Below, piece by piece: positions 10,308-17,639 of a DNA stretch of 64,000 bases (its first letter is position 1; every line of letters starts with the position of its first letter). The translations under genes were made by a program, and so were the position numbers. The DNA comes from Candidatus Nitrosopelagicus sp. (GTDB taxonomy: Archaea > Thermoproteota > Nitrososphaeria > Nitrososphaerales > Nitrosopumilaceae), in NCBI GenBank assembly GCA_028343435.1, contig JAOLYM010000002.1, forward strand, positions 1-64,000, read 5' to 3'. The notes beneath the pieces are model-generated. The model did no database searches and was not told where the DNA came from. It worked only from the letters and a program-made list of their open reading frames with translations.

Positions 10308-10670
10308 ATGAGCGACCCTAGTAATTCTAATTTTTCTAATATTTTAAAGGAAATCATCAAAAAATCACTGTTTACAGAGAGACAAATTGAAATTATTCTA
10401 AAATCAAAGAATCTTTCTGATGTCGAATTTACTATGACTAAAGGCGCCTATTACAGGCAGGTTTCTCAGTCTAGGGATAAGCTTTCAGGCTTGTATTATT
10501 CATTCATAGTTCTAGGCATACTAGGCGTGGTTTTGCCTGATGATATCGATGTAATATCACAACTCTCCGAACGAATGAGTGTGATAAAAGATGGTGATGT
10601 TTTCCCTGAGAAGGAACAAGAAATCATTAGTGTGATAGAGCGTGTAGTCAAGCAGACTACAGCAATGTGA
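10308..10670 (+). CDS. conserved hypothetical protein, soluble
   Basis: 120 residues, mostly helical by composition, with no signal, membrane segment or cysteine motif. The middle reads TKGAYYRQVSQSRDKLSGLYYSFIVLG, which resembles the recognition part of a helix-turn-helix but is too weak to call. Divergent from GGGP synthase. Function unknown; it opens the set of small regulators next to the origin. Confidence 0.6.
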   Translation: MSDPSNSNFSNILKEIIKKSLFTERQIEIILKSKNLSDVEFTMTKGAYYRQVSQSRDKLSGLYYSFIVLGILGVVLPDDIDVISQLSERMSVIKDGDVFPEKEQEIISVIERVVKQTTAM

Positions 10671-10784
10671 TTTTGTGCCTGCGAGGAATATTTCTTGTGT
10701 AATAGTGTGATGAGGTTTTGGTTACTCTAAGTGTGAAATAATGTTGTCCTATCACGATAAATCACAAATTCCTCATGATATGTC

Positions 10785-11378
10785 ATGTTAGTTGAGATTC
10801 CAGACTTAGACGTGATATTCGGTCTCATATTGGCCTTCATAGGCGGATTATTCACATTATTCATTTATTCTAAATTAAAGGCAGTTTCAGCCTCAAATAA
10901 CCAAACAAAGGCAGATTCAGAGCGTTTAGAGTTCTATGAAAGACAGTTAATTGATCTTAAAATTAAATTAGATGCAATTGACTTGGAAAATCTTAGCTTT
11001 TCTCAAGAAATACCACAAAATGTTGTAAGAAATGAGGAAAAACCGGTCCAAGTTGTAGAGAAACAGGTCCAAGTTGTGCCTGAGCAGGTCCCAGTTCAGC
11101 CTAGAGTAGAAAGAACGCCTAACATGAGCAGTGGTGATATTGTTGAGGCAGTATTGAGACTAATCACAGACAGGTCACGCACATCACGTGATATTCAAAT
11201 CACACTAGGTAAGAGTAGAGAGCATATTTCGAGGACAATGAAGAAAATGTCTGATGATGGGTTGGTGGAGAGAAACACCAACGCAAAACCATACAGCTAC
11301 TCAATTACCCAAACTGGTCGTTCCAGGTTGTCTGGATCAGGTGCAGCAACACAAACTATAGCCCCACAGACCTCCTAG
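10785..11378 (+). CDS. membrane-anchored winged-helix DNA-binding protein
   Basis: 197 residues in four parts: one N-terminal membrane helix (about 10-30); a charged coiled-coil (about 35-75); a Val/Gln/Pro linker with repeated QVV/QVP units (about 85-110); and a winged helix (about 115-180). The recognition helix lies near SRTSRDIQITLGKSREHISRTMKKM and the wing near DGLVERNTNAKPYSYSITQTGRSRL. The domain is MarR/ArsR-like. The topology suggests DNA held at the membrane or a membrane-tethered regulator. The linker repeats are of the kind that vary in length. Confidence 0.7.
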   Translation: MLVEIPDLDVIFGLILAFIGGLFTLFIYSKLKAVSASNNQTKADSERLEFYERQLIDLKIKLDAIDLENLSFSQEIPQNVVRNEEKPVQVVEKQVQVVPEQVPVQPRVERTPNMSSGDIVEAVLRLITDRSRTSRDIQITLGKSREHISRTMKKMSDDGLVERNTNAKPYSYSITQTGRSRLSGSGAATQTIAPQTS

Positions 11379-11527
11379 TTGGATGAAATCAAGGTAATTT
11401 TCATGATCTGAAAGGTTTTTTGACTTTGTTGAATTGTGTTTGATATGTTGATTTTTTGATGGTTTTACTCATATTTTCTATTGTAATTTATGATATAATA
11501 ATAAACATAATTAATTAATACTAGTTT

Positions 11528-11542
11528 ATCATATATTATGAT
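11528..11542. promoter_or_regulatory. inverted repeat abutting the AbrB-like start
   Basis: ATCATA-TAT-TATGAT, a perfect 6-bp inverted repeat with a 3-bp spacer ending on the base before the ATG at 11543. AbrB-like and RHH proteins often repress their own promoters through such sites. The AT-rich background makes chance occurrence possible. Confidence 0.4.
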
Positions 11543-11701
11543 ATGAGTGAGGTTCCTGAAGAATTAGTAAAGATAACATCAGGTGGAACCATCTCCATAC
11601 CTAAGCAATTTAGACGATATTTAGAGATGCAGAAGGGTGATTACCTCAAAATAGGCCTGGAAGGAGACCATTTAGTGGTCCGAAAAGTGCGTATTTCCTA
11701 G
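11543..11701 (+). CDS. AbrB/SpoVT-type DNA-binding protein
   Basis: 52 residues. VKITSGGTISIPKQFRRYLEMQKGDYLKIGLEGDHLVVRKV fits the swapped-hairpin AbrB fold: a T-x-S/P hairpin, a basic helix, a GD turn and the closing strand. It is a small transcription regulator or antitoxin-like protein. No toxin gene is adjacent on this strand; the next gene is convergent and ends 2 bp away. The start is ATG at 11543, directly preceded by an inverted repeat. Confidence 0.7.
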   Translation: MSEVPEELVKITSGGTISIPKQFRRYLEMQKGDYLKIGLEGDHLVVRKVRIS

Positions 11702-11702
11702 T

Positions 11703-11858
11703 TTATTCCTTGATTGCTGCAAAAAATTCCTCACAATCTAGGCATAGATCCACTATGACTTCTCGTTTTAGTGTCTTAAAGTAGATTTTATGGATGTTTT
11801 CCCCCCCGCCATGTATACATGGACAAACCTGGTCGCAGATGTTATTTTCTGCTTTCAT
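11703..11858 (-). CDS. small cysteine-rich protein, possible zinc binder
   Basis: 51 residues from the ATG at 11858; a longer frame reaches 11891 but enters the RHH gene. Cys8, Cys12, Cys14, His16, Cys39 and Cys42 could form a zinc site. The ATG overlaps the end of the RHH gene by 17 bp in another frame, so translation of the two is probably coupled. No family recognised. A partner role to the RHH protein is an inference from the overlap. Confidence 0.55.
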   Translation of the reverse strand: MKAENNICDQVCPCIHGGGENIHKIYFKTLKREVIVDLCLDCEEFFAAIKE

Positions 11859-12021
11859 GTTCCTCAAGAAACTGACGAAGAATGTACACAATAGATTGTG
11901 ATCTGCTAACTAATCCTAGTGCTCGTGCATCGTCGCTTTCTGCATAAGTTCCTACTCTTTCCAATAGTCCATCTGGGATTTTGACAGTTGTCCATTTTTT
12001 GTGGGTGTTGATTGTACTCAT
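11842..12021 (-). CDS. ribbon-helix-helix DNA-binding protein
   Basis: 59 residues: HKKWTTVKIPDGLLERVGTYAE (beta ribbon and helix 1), then LVSRSQSIVYILRQFLEEHE (helix 2). This is the CopG/Arc-type RHH pattern with a TVKIP strand and an S-R-S-Q-S-I-V turn. ATG at 12021, TAA at 11842-11844. Likely dimeric DNA binder, often autoregulatory. It overlaps the small Cys-rich gene downstream. Confidence 0.7.
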   Translation of the reverse strand: MSTINTHKKWTTVKIPDGLLERVGTYAESDDARALGLVSRSQSIVYILRQFLEEHESRK

Positions 12022-12082
12022 GGTAAATAATTAATGAAAACAAGGTTATAACATCGATTGTACACAGTACACATTCCTTAGT

Positions 12083-12484
12083 TTAGTTTTCTGATAATTT
12101 CGGGGTGGTATTTGTGAGTTTTAGAGTGTGATAAGCCCATTCTCTGCCTTTTTTGGCTCTTTCAACCTTGTTTTTAGAGGTAAATCTGGCCAAATATGTC
12201 GAAATTACGCTAAGTTTGATTGGTTGGTTGTATTCATCCTCATATTTCTCTAGTATGTCTGAAGAAGTGAATTTGCCGGTTGGATAGTATTTGTCTACTA
12301 TATGCCATATCTTACCTCCAACTGACTCTACCCCAGGGTTGTCTGCGGTTTCTTCAATATTCATCAAATCTAGTAAATCGAAAATTTTAAGGACTTTATC
12401 ACGATTGATGTTGCCCTCCAAGTTGAACTTGTATTTGGCTCCATCCTTGTCCTCTAGATCTATTCTAATTCTTTTCCCTGCCAT
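12083..12484 (-). CDS. hypothetical protein with winged-helix-like C-terminus
   Basis: 133 residues. The N-terminus (MAGKRIRIDLEDKDGAKYKFNLEGNI) looks like a beta hairpin. The C-terminal half (GKIWHIVDKYYPTGKFTSSDILEKYEDEY through LARFTSKNKVERAKKGREWAYHTL) has the helix order and basic wing of a winged helix. It is the last gene before the origin region and is transcribed away from it. Function not known. Confidence 0.6.
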   Translation of the reverse strand: MAGKRIRIDLEDKDGAKYKFNLEGNINRDKVLKIFDLLDLMNIEETADNPGVESVGGKIWHIVDKYYPTGKFTSSDILEKYEDEYNQPIKLSVISTYLARFTSKNKVERAKKGREWAYHTLKLTNTTPKLSEN

Positions 12485-12610
12485 TCAGATCAATAAGGAT
12501 CCAACCTTAACTCATCAACTGATCTTCTGAGATTTGTTAACTAACAGGTTTGTTAACATTGACTGCCTAGCCCACGCCTGAGTGTTTTTTTGTTATTAAC
12601 AAAACCATCT

Positions 12611-12632
12611 CCTATACCCTCCAAATTAGGGG
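12611..12632 (+). repeat. degraded third ORB-like element
   Basis: AAATTAGGGG (12623-12632) is identical to ten bases of the repeat at 12701-12725, in the same orientation; upstream of it about 5 of 12 bases match. It lies 30 bp before the next repeat in register. Confidence 0.45.
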
Positions 12633-12639
12633 ATATTTT

Positions 12640-12664
12640 ACGCCTAGACTGGAAATAAAGGGGT
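12640..12664 (+). repeat. ORB-like origin recognition box, copy 1
   Basis: Shares the 17-bp core ACGCCTAGACTGGAAAT with copy 2, followed by AAAGGGGT. ACTGGAAAT-nnn-GGGGT resembles the TGGAAAC-nnnn-GGGG half of known archaeal ORBs bound by Orc1/Cdc6. Confidence 0.75.
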
Positions 12665-12700
12665 GATTTTATGATATTAACAATGTTAACAGCTATCTTC

Positions 12701-12725
12701 ACGCCTAGACTGGAAATTAGGGGGT
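12701..12725 (+). repeat. ORB-like origin recognition box, copy 2
   Basis: Same 17-bp core as copy 1 and a five-G string before the final T. The offset to copy 1 is exactly 61 bp, close to six helical turns, so both would face the same side of the DNA. Confidence 0.75.
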
Positions 12726-12916
12726 AAAATGGGCTTCTTTTCACTTTTCTTAACACGTCCTTAACAGTTGTTAACTATCCCCAGGCCTTTTAGCTTTTTC
12801 GTAAAATTCCCTCATAAATTTCACTTTTTAATTTCATTTTTTGATATCCCACACACCTATCTTTCCAGTGTTACCTTTTCTAATTTTTTTAAAATGAGAA
12901 TTCATATTCATACTAA

Positions 12917-12931
12917 TTTTATTTTATTTTA
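12917..12931 (+). promoter_or_regulatory. TATA-like box of orc1/cdc6
   Basis: TTTTATTTTATTTTA centred about 28 bp before the ATG at 12953, the spacing for a leaderless message. This supports the longer start of the orc1/cdc6 gene. Confidence 0.45.
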
Positions 12932-12952
12932 CAATCTAGTTTATCATTAGAA

Positions 12953-14308
12953 ATGAAGGTGTCTGGGAGCGATCCTATCGATCTGAGAAGAGTCAACAAG
13001 AACGATCAGTCTTGTGAAGTTTTTCAAAAAGATCAGTTGAACTGTTGTTTTGAAATACAATATGATCTCAACATGAGTACAACCACAATCGATCCAATTG
13101 ACCGTCTTTTAGATGCAGCCCAAAACGGCAAAACTCTAATCAAGAATAGAGACGTACTTCACTTTACATTCATGCCTAATCAAATACTTCACAGGGACCC
13201 TGAGCAGGAAAAAATTACTCAATCTTTACTTCCAATTTTAATGGAATCAAGACCATCAAACCTACTGGTGTATGGCAAGCCTGGAACAGGCAAGACCCTG
13301 GTAATTAAGAAAGTACTCTCAAAAATCCAAAAAAGGGTTGAAGAGGGATCATTTCCAATTAAACTAGCATATACAAACGCAAAACAAGAAACAACCCTAT
13401 ACGGACTATTGGTCTCCTTTGGAAGACAACTAGGCCTAGGAAGTCAAAAAACCAACGACGAAAAGATGTGGCTTCCAAGCACAGGGCTATCAATAAGTGA
13501 AGTATTCAACAGAATTCTCTACGTTTTAGACAAAAACGAAACAAACGCAGTATTCGTAATTGATGAAATTGATTACTTGGCAGAATTAATCCAAAAAACA
13601 GGCAAAGATGTTCTATATCAAATTACCAGAGCAAACGAGAGACTAACCACAGGCTCATTAACACTAATTGGCGTATCAAATGACCTCACCTTCAAAGAAA
13701 GATTAGACCCACGTGTCATTAGCAGTTTGAGTGAGGAAGAAGTCATATTCACAAATTACAATCTACCACAAATCAAAGAGATATTGGATGCTCGAATTGA
13801 GGTGGCATTTGAACAAAACATAGTCTCAGATGCAGCATTAAACCTCTGTTCTGCCATGGCTGGAAGAGAATCAGGAGACGCTAGACGTGCATTAGACCTT
13901 CTTCGAGTAGCAGCCGAGATAGCAGAAAGAACCCAAATGCCAACCGTCTCAGAAGACCATATCAGAATGGCAGCAGAAAAGATTGAGGAAAACAAAGAGG
14001 TTGTAGCACTTCGCTCCTACCCATTACATGAAAAGTTACTAATCTTAGCAATTATGAAATCATCAGAGATATCCACAGGAGAAGTATATTCAACCTACAA
14101 AAATCTCTGTAAAGATATTCGCCAAAAAGAGCTCACTCAAAGAAGAGTCACTCAAATGCTCAGTGAGATAGAAATGTCAGGAATCATTGCTGGCAGAATC
14201 GTCCACCAAGGAACACACGGAAATACAAAGAAATTCAGAATTACGGTCTCACCAGATATGGTAAAAACTACCTTCAAAGATGAGATGCTCTTACAAGATA
14301 TTCTCTAA
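12953..14308 (+). CDS. cdc6: Orc1/Cdc6 origin-binding initiator ATPase
   Basis: 451 residues from the ATG at 12953, or 411 from an in-frame ATG at 13073 (MSTTTIDPIDRLL). The first 40 residues are not family-like, but a TATA-like box fits the longer start. AAA+ core: Walker A GKPGTGKT near residue 107, Walker B FVIDEID near 202, sensor region LTLIGVSND and arginine-finger region RESGDARRALDLLRVAAEIAE. A C-terminal winged helix (about 355-445) binds ORB DNA. It loads MCM at the origin. It lies immediately downstream of the ORB repeats and overlaps the PolD small-subunit gene by 4 bp. Confidence 0.95.
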   Translation: MKVSGSDPIDLRRVNKNDQSCEVFQKDQLNCCFEIQYDLNMSTTTIDPIDRLLDAAQNGKTLIKNRDVLHFTFMPNQILHRDPEQEKITQSLLPILMESRPSNLLVYGKPGTGKTLVIKKVLSKIQKRVEEGSFPIKLAYTNAKQETTLYGLLVSFGRQLGLGSQKTNDEKMWLPSTGLSISEVFNRILYVLDKNETNAVFVIDEIDYLAELIQKTGKDVLYQITRANERLTTGSLTLIGVSNDLTFKERLDPRVISSLSEEEVIFTNYNLPQIKEILDARIEVAFEQNIVSDAALNLCSAMAGRESGDARRALDLLRVAAEIAERTQMPTVSEDHIRMAAEKIEENKEVVALRSYPLHEKLLILAIMKSSEISTGEVYSTYKNLCKDIRQKELTQRRVTQMLSEIEMSGIIAGRIVHQGTHGNTKKFRITVSPDMVKTTFKDEMLLQDIL

Positions 14309-15780
14309 CTGAGTTGTTGTGGCTCTGCATGTTTTGGTTCAATAAAGTCTGATTCTTGAACACGAAAGTCCTTTTGGTAAACCTTCATTGTTTGTAGATT
14401 TACAATAATGGCCATTCCTGGGGTTGGTGTAATCCCAACACTTTCTTGGAAATCTGTCTGTCTTTGCCAAGCACCCGAATTGACTATCAAAACTCCTTTG
14501 TACATATCAAGACCCACAAAATGAACATGTCCAGAATGGAAGATATCTGGGATATCATCAATTACCATCATATCTTCTGTTTCTGGGGCAATTGGGGTTC
14601 TACTTCCGTAAATCGGGCTCATATGTCTGGCTTTAAGAAAATGTCTCATTACAGCAGCTGGTTTGTCATAACTAACGCCAGGTGTGGTTCTGACCACATC
14701 ATCTATTGATTGACCATGATACATCAAAACCTTAACTCCATTTAGTGAAACCATTGATGGATTTCCTAACATGAAGAAATTCTCCCTATCCCATAATTGG
14801 GAATTGTATATCTTTGGGATTGCAGGTTGTGGAAGAGCTTTTCTTCCTGCATCATGGTTTCCAGATATGAGAAATACTTTGATGTGCTTTGGTATCTTAT
14901 CTAAAACTTCAAACGTTTTTTGTAATTGCCCTTCTGTTGTTGTTTGATTTAGTATCTTTTCTTGACCTGGGAAAACACCAACTCCATCAATCAAATCTCC
15001 TCCAACAATGACGAATCTAATTTTTCTTGCTATTGGGTCTGCACTTGAAATCCATTTGATAAATTCTGATAGCTCTTCTTCCATGAAGAACTTACTTCCA
15101 ACATGTAAATCTGATAAAAATACAGCATAAGTCTCAGTTTTTGAGCGATTTGTGGTATGTTCTGGTATGTCTGGAAGAAGAATCTCTTTTGCAAAAAATC
15201 CACCATTTTTAGCAGGAACTATCTTAAACATCACAAATTGGTCCATGAGTAAAGTATCTGCTGTATCTTTCAAATCTCCCTCAAAAACCACTATCTCCAT
15301 TGAACTGGTAGGGTCTTCTAGAGTGATTTTTGAGATATTTCTATCTGATTTCCTATCTGAAACTAATCCCCATACGAATAATTCATCATCATTTTTTGTG
15401 ATTGATTTGATAGATTCGATATCTTTGACCTTTTTTGCTTCTGGTCTATCAGACATTATCTGTTTTAATTTGTTAAATCTACTAGCAAACAATTTTCCAT
15501 ATCCCTCAACACCTTCTGCAGATGTTATTTTGCTGGTTGGGTCTGATAAAATCTCAAACTCAACCTGATGTTCCTCATCGTCCTTTATTCCTAGATAAAT
15601 CTCAAAATCTTCTTCATTTATCAAAAACTGCTTTTGTTTTAGCTTTTCTTTAACTACATCTTTGATAATCTGGGCCAATTCCTTAACGTCAATTTTATGT
15701 AGAATTTCAAGTGCGTCTGGATGAATCTGAAATCCTTTATTCAATGCATAACTAACAGCTGAGGAAATTTCTTCGTCCAT
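14305..15780 (-). CDS. polB: DNA polymerase D small subunit (DP1)
   Basis: 491 residues. OB-fold region in the middle (DDELFVWGLVSDRKSD), then a calcineurin-type phosphoesterase domain: FLSDLHVGSKFF (near 220), GGDLIDGVG (near 257), SGNHDAG (near 310), MYHGQSIDD and FHSGHVHFVG (near 413). All metal-ligand motifs are intact, consistent with active 3'-5' proofreading nuclease. It pairs with DP2 (6117-9494). The gene converges on orc1/cdc6 with a 4-bp overlap. Confidence 0.95.
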   Translation of the reverse strand: MDEEISSAVSYALNKGFQIHPDALEILHKIDVKELAQIIKDVVKEKLKQKQFLINEEDFEIYLGIKDDEEHQVEFEILSDPTSKITSAEGVEGYGKLFASRFNKLKQIMSDRPEAKKVKDIESIKSITKNDDELFVWGLVSDRKSDRNISKITLEDPTSSMEIVVFEGDLKDTADTLLMDQFVMFKIVPAKNGGFFAKEILLPDIPEHTTNRSKTETYAVFLSDLHVGSKFFMEEELSEFIKWISSADPIARKIRFVIVGGDLIDGVGVFPGQEKILNQTTTEGQLQKTFEVLDKIPKHIKVFLISGNHDAGRKALPQPAIPKIYNSQLWDRENFFMLGNPSMVSLNGVKVLMYHGQSIDDVVRTTPGVSYDKPAAVMRHFLKARHMSPIYGSRTPIAPETEDMMVIDDIPDIFHSGHVHFVGLDMYKGVLIVNSGAWQRQTDFQESVGITPTPGMAIIVNLQTMKVYQKDFRVQESDFIEPKHAEPQQLS

Positions 15781-15856
15781 TCCAAATAGTGATTAGAGTT
15801 TTAATTAAATCTGTTTTACAACAAAACCTCAAATATAGATCGATTAAACGTGCACC

Positions 15857-16387
15857 ATGTTAACAATGAAACGAATAATCTTATTTTTCATATTTACAGC
15901 AATTTTCACAGTCGTATATGGTGGCTCTGCTGTAACAAGTGAGCCTACTGAAGAAGAGATTGAGGAGGTAATGAGTTTCTTTGAAGAAATTATCGATACT
16001 ATAGATGGAATTGGTATCTTTGTACATAATACAACAATAGCATTACCGATGTTTATTCCAGGTTTTGGGGTTGCGTGGGGACTGTTTTCTGCTTATTCAA
16101 CAGGATTTGCATACTCAGCTATAGCAGCTTCAAATGCTCAAGTAGCACAACTAAACCCGTTAGCTATTCTTTTGACACCATTTGGACTGATGGAAATGGC
16201 GTCATATTCACTTGCAATGTCACGCAGTACGTTACTTGCAAAAGATGTATTTCAAAAAAATTGGAATCAAATTAAAAGCGATAAACTGATCATTTCGATC
16301 GAAATTAGTATTGTCGTTGCATTATTGTTAATTGGTGGTATAGTTGAGATGTGGATGATTGAAACTGCTCAAGGAATGAACGGATAG
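15857..16387 (+). CDS. SpoIIM/DUF95-like membrane protein
   Basis: 176 residues. N-terminal hydrophobic segment (possible signal anchor, residues 5-22), an acidic stretch (EPTEEEIEEVMSFFEEI), then the family signature FVHNTTIALPMFIPGFGVAWGLFSAYSTGFAYSAI, a further segment around LLTPFGLMEMASYSLAMSRS, and a last helix before the C-terminus. SpoIIM-like proteins are integral membrane proteins with no settled archaeal role. A second in-frame ATG lies at 15866. Confidence 0.7.
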   Translation: MLTMKRIILFFIFTAIFTVVYGGSAVTSEPTEEEIEEVMSFFEEIIDTIDGIGIFVHNTTIALPMFIPGFGVAWGLFSAYSTGFAYSAIAASNAQVAQLNPLAILLTPFGLMEMASYSLAMSRSTLLAKDVFQKNWNQIKSDKLIISIEISIVVALLLIGGIVEMWMIETAQGMNG

Positions 16388-16417
16388 CATAAAATACTCA
16401 CAATATCAAGAATTTGT

Positions 16418-16558
16418 ATGGCAAGCATGAAATGTGTAGAATGTGGAATTGGATTTTTCTCAGCAGATGGAGGAGACAAATGTTCCAAATGTAGACCAAG
16501 TGCATCTCAAGGTACCGAGACTCACAGTGGATGCGGTTGTGGCGGGCACGACTGCTAA
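16418..16558 (+). CDS. 46-residue cysteine-rich zinc-ribbon-like protein
   Basis: MKCVECGIGFFSADGGDKCSKCR gives a Cys-x2-Cys...Cys-x2-Cys zinc ribbon. The last eight residues (CGCGGHDC) add three cysteines and a His, resembling a metal-chaperone or FmdB-type tail. Start ATG at 16418, TAA at 16556-16558. Function unknown. Confidence 0.6.
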   Translation: MASMKCVECGIGFFSADGGDKCSKCRPSASQGTETHSGCGCGGHDC

Positions 16559-16620
16559 CTCTTCTTTTTGTCAAAATCACGTAACATTTTTAGTCATAAC
16601 GAAATTCATAAAATTTAGCT

Positions 16621-17361
16621 TTGATACAAGATAAAGTTATAGTAATTACTGGCGCATCTAGTGGAATTGGGTATTCAACTGCTAAAGCACTTTCAAAAAA
16701 AGGTGCAAAGATAGTTGCTGGAGCAAGAAGATTAGATAGATTAGAAACTTTGAAAAAAGAAATTACCGACGACGGTGGTGAAATTATTATTTGTGAAACA
16801 GATGTTACCAAAAAATCTGATTGTGATAATTTAGTTAAACAAGCTATTGAAAAGTATGGAACAGTTGATGTTTTGATAAACAATGCAGGATTAATGCCTC
16901 TTAGTTTTGTAAAATCTCTAAAAATAGATGAATGGGATAGAATGGTAGATGTAAACATCAAAGGTGTGCTATATTGTACTGCAGCAGTAGTTCCTACATT
17001 GGTTGAGAAAAAATCAGGTCATATTGTAAATATTTCATCTGTAGCAGGAAGAGTTGTTTTCCCTGCTGGAAGTGTATATTGTGCTACAAAATTCGCAGTC
17101 GCCGCATTCACAGAAGGATTGAGACAAGAACTTTCTGTACGAAAAAATATTCGAGTTACCAGTATTGAACCTGGAGTTGTACAAACTGAATTAACCAATA
17201 CAATTACTGAACAATCCTTACAAGCATTTGTTGATAAACATAAAGAAATGGAAGGTTTGCAAGCTGAAGATATTTCAAATGCAATTATTTTTGCACTAGA
17301 AGCACCAAATCACATGAACGTGAATGAAATTCTAATAAGACCAACTACTCAAGAAGTATAA
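16621..17361 (+). CDS. short-chain dehydrogenase/reductase
   Basis: 246 residues, classical SDR. TGASSGIG (NAD(P) loop, residues 10-17), the Arg-Arg pair after strand 2 (GARRLDR, favouring NADP), NNAG in strand 4, NISSVAG with the catalytic Ser, and YCATK with the catalytic Tyr and Lys. The substrate cannot be inferred. TTG start at 16621. It resembles a second SDR at 40355 (same GASSGIG and YCATKFA motifs). Confidence 0.88.
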   Translation: MIQDKVIVITGASSGIGYSTAKALSKKGAKIVAGARRLDRLETLKKEITDDGGEIIICETDVTKKSDCDNLVKQAIEKYGTVDVLINNAGLMPLSFVKSLKIDEWDRMVDVNIKGVLYCTAAVVPTLVEKKSGHIVNISSVAGRVVFPAGSVYCATKFAVAAFTEGLRQELSVRKNIRVTSIEPGVVQTELTNTITEQSLQAFVDKHKEMEGLQAEDISNAIIFALEAPNHMNVNEILIRPTTQEV

Positions 17362-17595
17362 TTATTCAGATTTAGTATCTTTTTCTCTATTCATATGTCC
17401 TAAGAGCGCTTTGATTTCTTTACCCATATTGTTAGGATCTTTTCCTAAATCCAATTTTTCGGTTATAGTATCTTTCAACTGTAAATTTTCTAATTCAATT
17501 CGTCTTTTTTCTACACAGTGTAAATGATCACTATCTGTTGCAGAAATTTTCTTGCAGATCGAACATGTTCCCATGCCTTCTTTTTGGTTCACCAC
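17362..17595 (-). CDS. small zinc-binding-like protein, unknown
   Basis: 77 residues. GTCSICKKISATDSDHLHCVEKRR carries Cys-x2-Cys and His-x-His-x-Cys, a likely single zinc site. The rest is a charged helical tail. The stop abuts the SDR stop with no gap. No family recognised. Confidence 0.55.
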   Translation of the reverse strand: MVNQKEGMGTCSICKKISATDSDHLHCVEKRRIELENLQLKDTITEKLDLGKDPNNMGKEIKALLGHMNREKDTKSE

Positions 17596-17639
17596 GATTT
17601 AATTATTTCATGTATGAGAGGTAAAATCTATACTGATTT

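Larger units (their letters stand above)
12485..12952. other. candidate replication origin (oriC)
   Basis: 468 bp without a credible gene, directly upstream of orc1/cdc6. It holds two 25-bp ORB-like direct repeats (23/25 identical), a third degraded copy, four GTTAAC palindromes and an AT-rich stretch (12782-12950) that could serve as the unwinding element. Archaeal origins typically sit beside orc1/cdc6 and carry ORBs ending in a G-string. The two frames of 60-67 codons here have origin-repeat sequence rather than protein-like content. Confidence 0.75.

Noticed and set aside
11543..12021. Classical toxin-antitoxin locus (AbrB or RHH antitoxin)
   Set aside because: No PIN, RelE, MazF or HEPN-like gene is adjacent; the AbrB-like and RHH genes are convergent and the only partner is a Cys-rich protein of unknown effect.
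12861..12875. TTTCCAGTGTTACC near orc1/cdc6 as another ORB
   Set aside because: The left half matches the classical ORB core but there is no TGGAAAC or G-string after it; too weak to list.
12553..12950. Two open frames (12553-12756 minus, 12768-12950 plus) inside the origin region
   Set aside because: Their sequence is the origin repeats and AT-rich DNA; the predicted peptides have no protein-like pattern and no promoter spacing.
16398..16634. Longer frames across the small zinc-ribbon gene
   Set aside because: The 46-residue frame 16418-16558 has the Cys-x2-Cys pattern; the others are reverse or shifted shadows.
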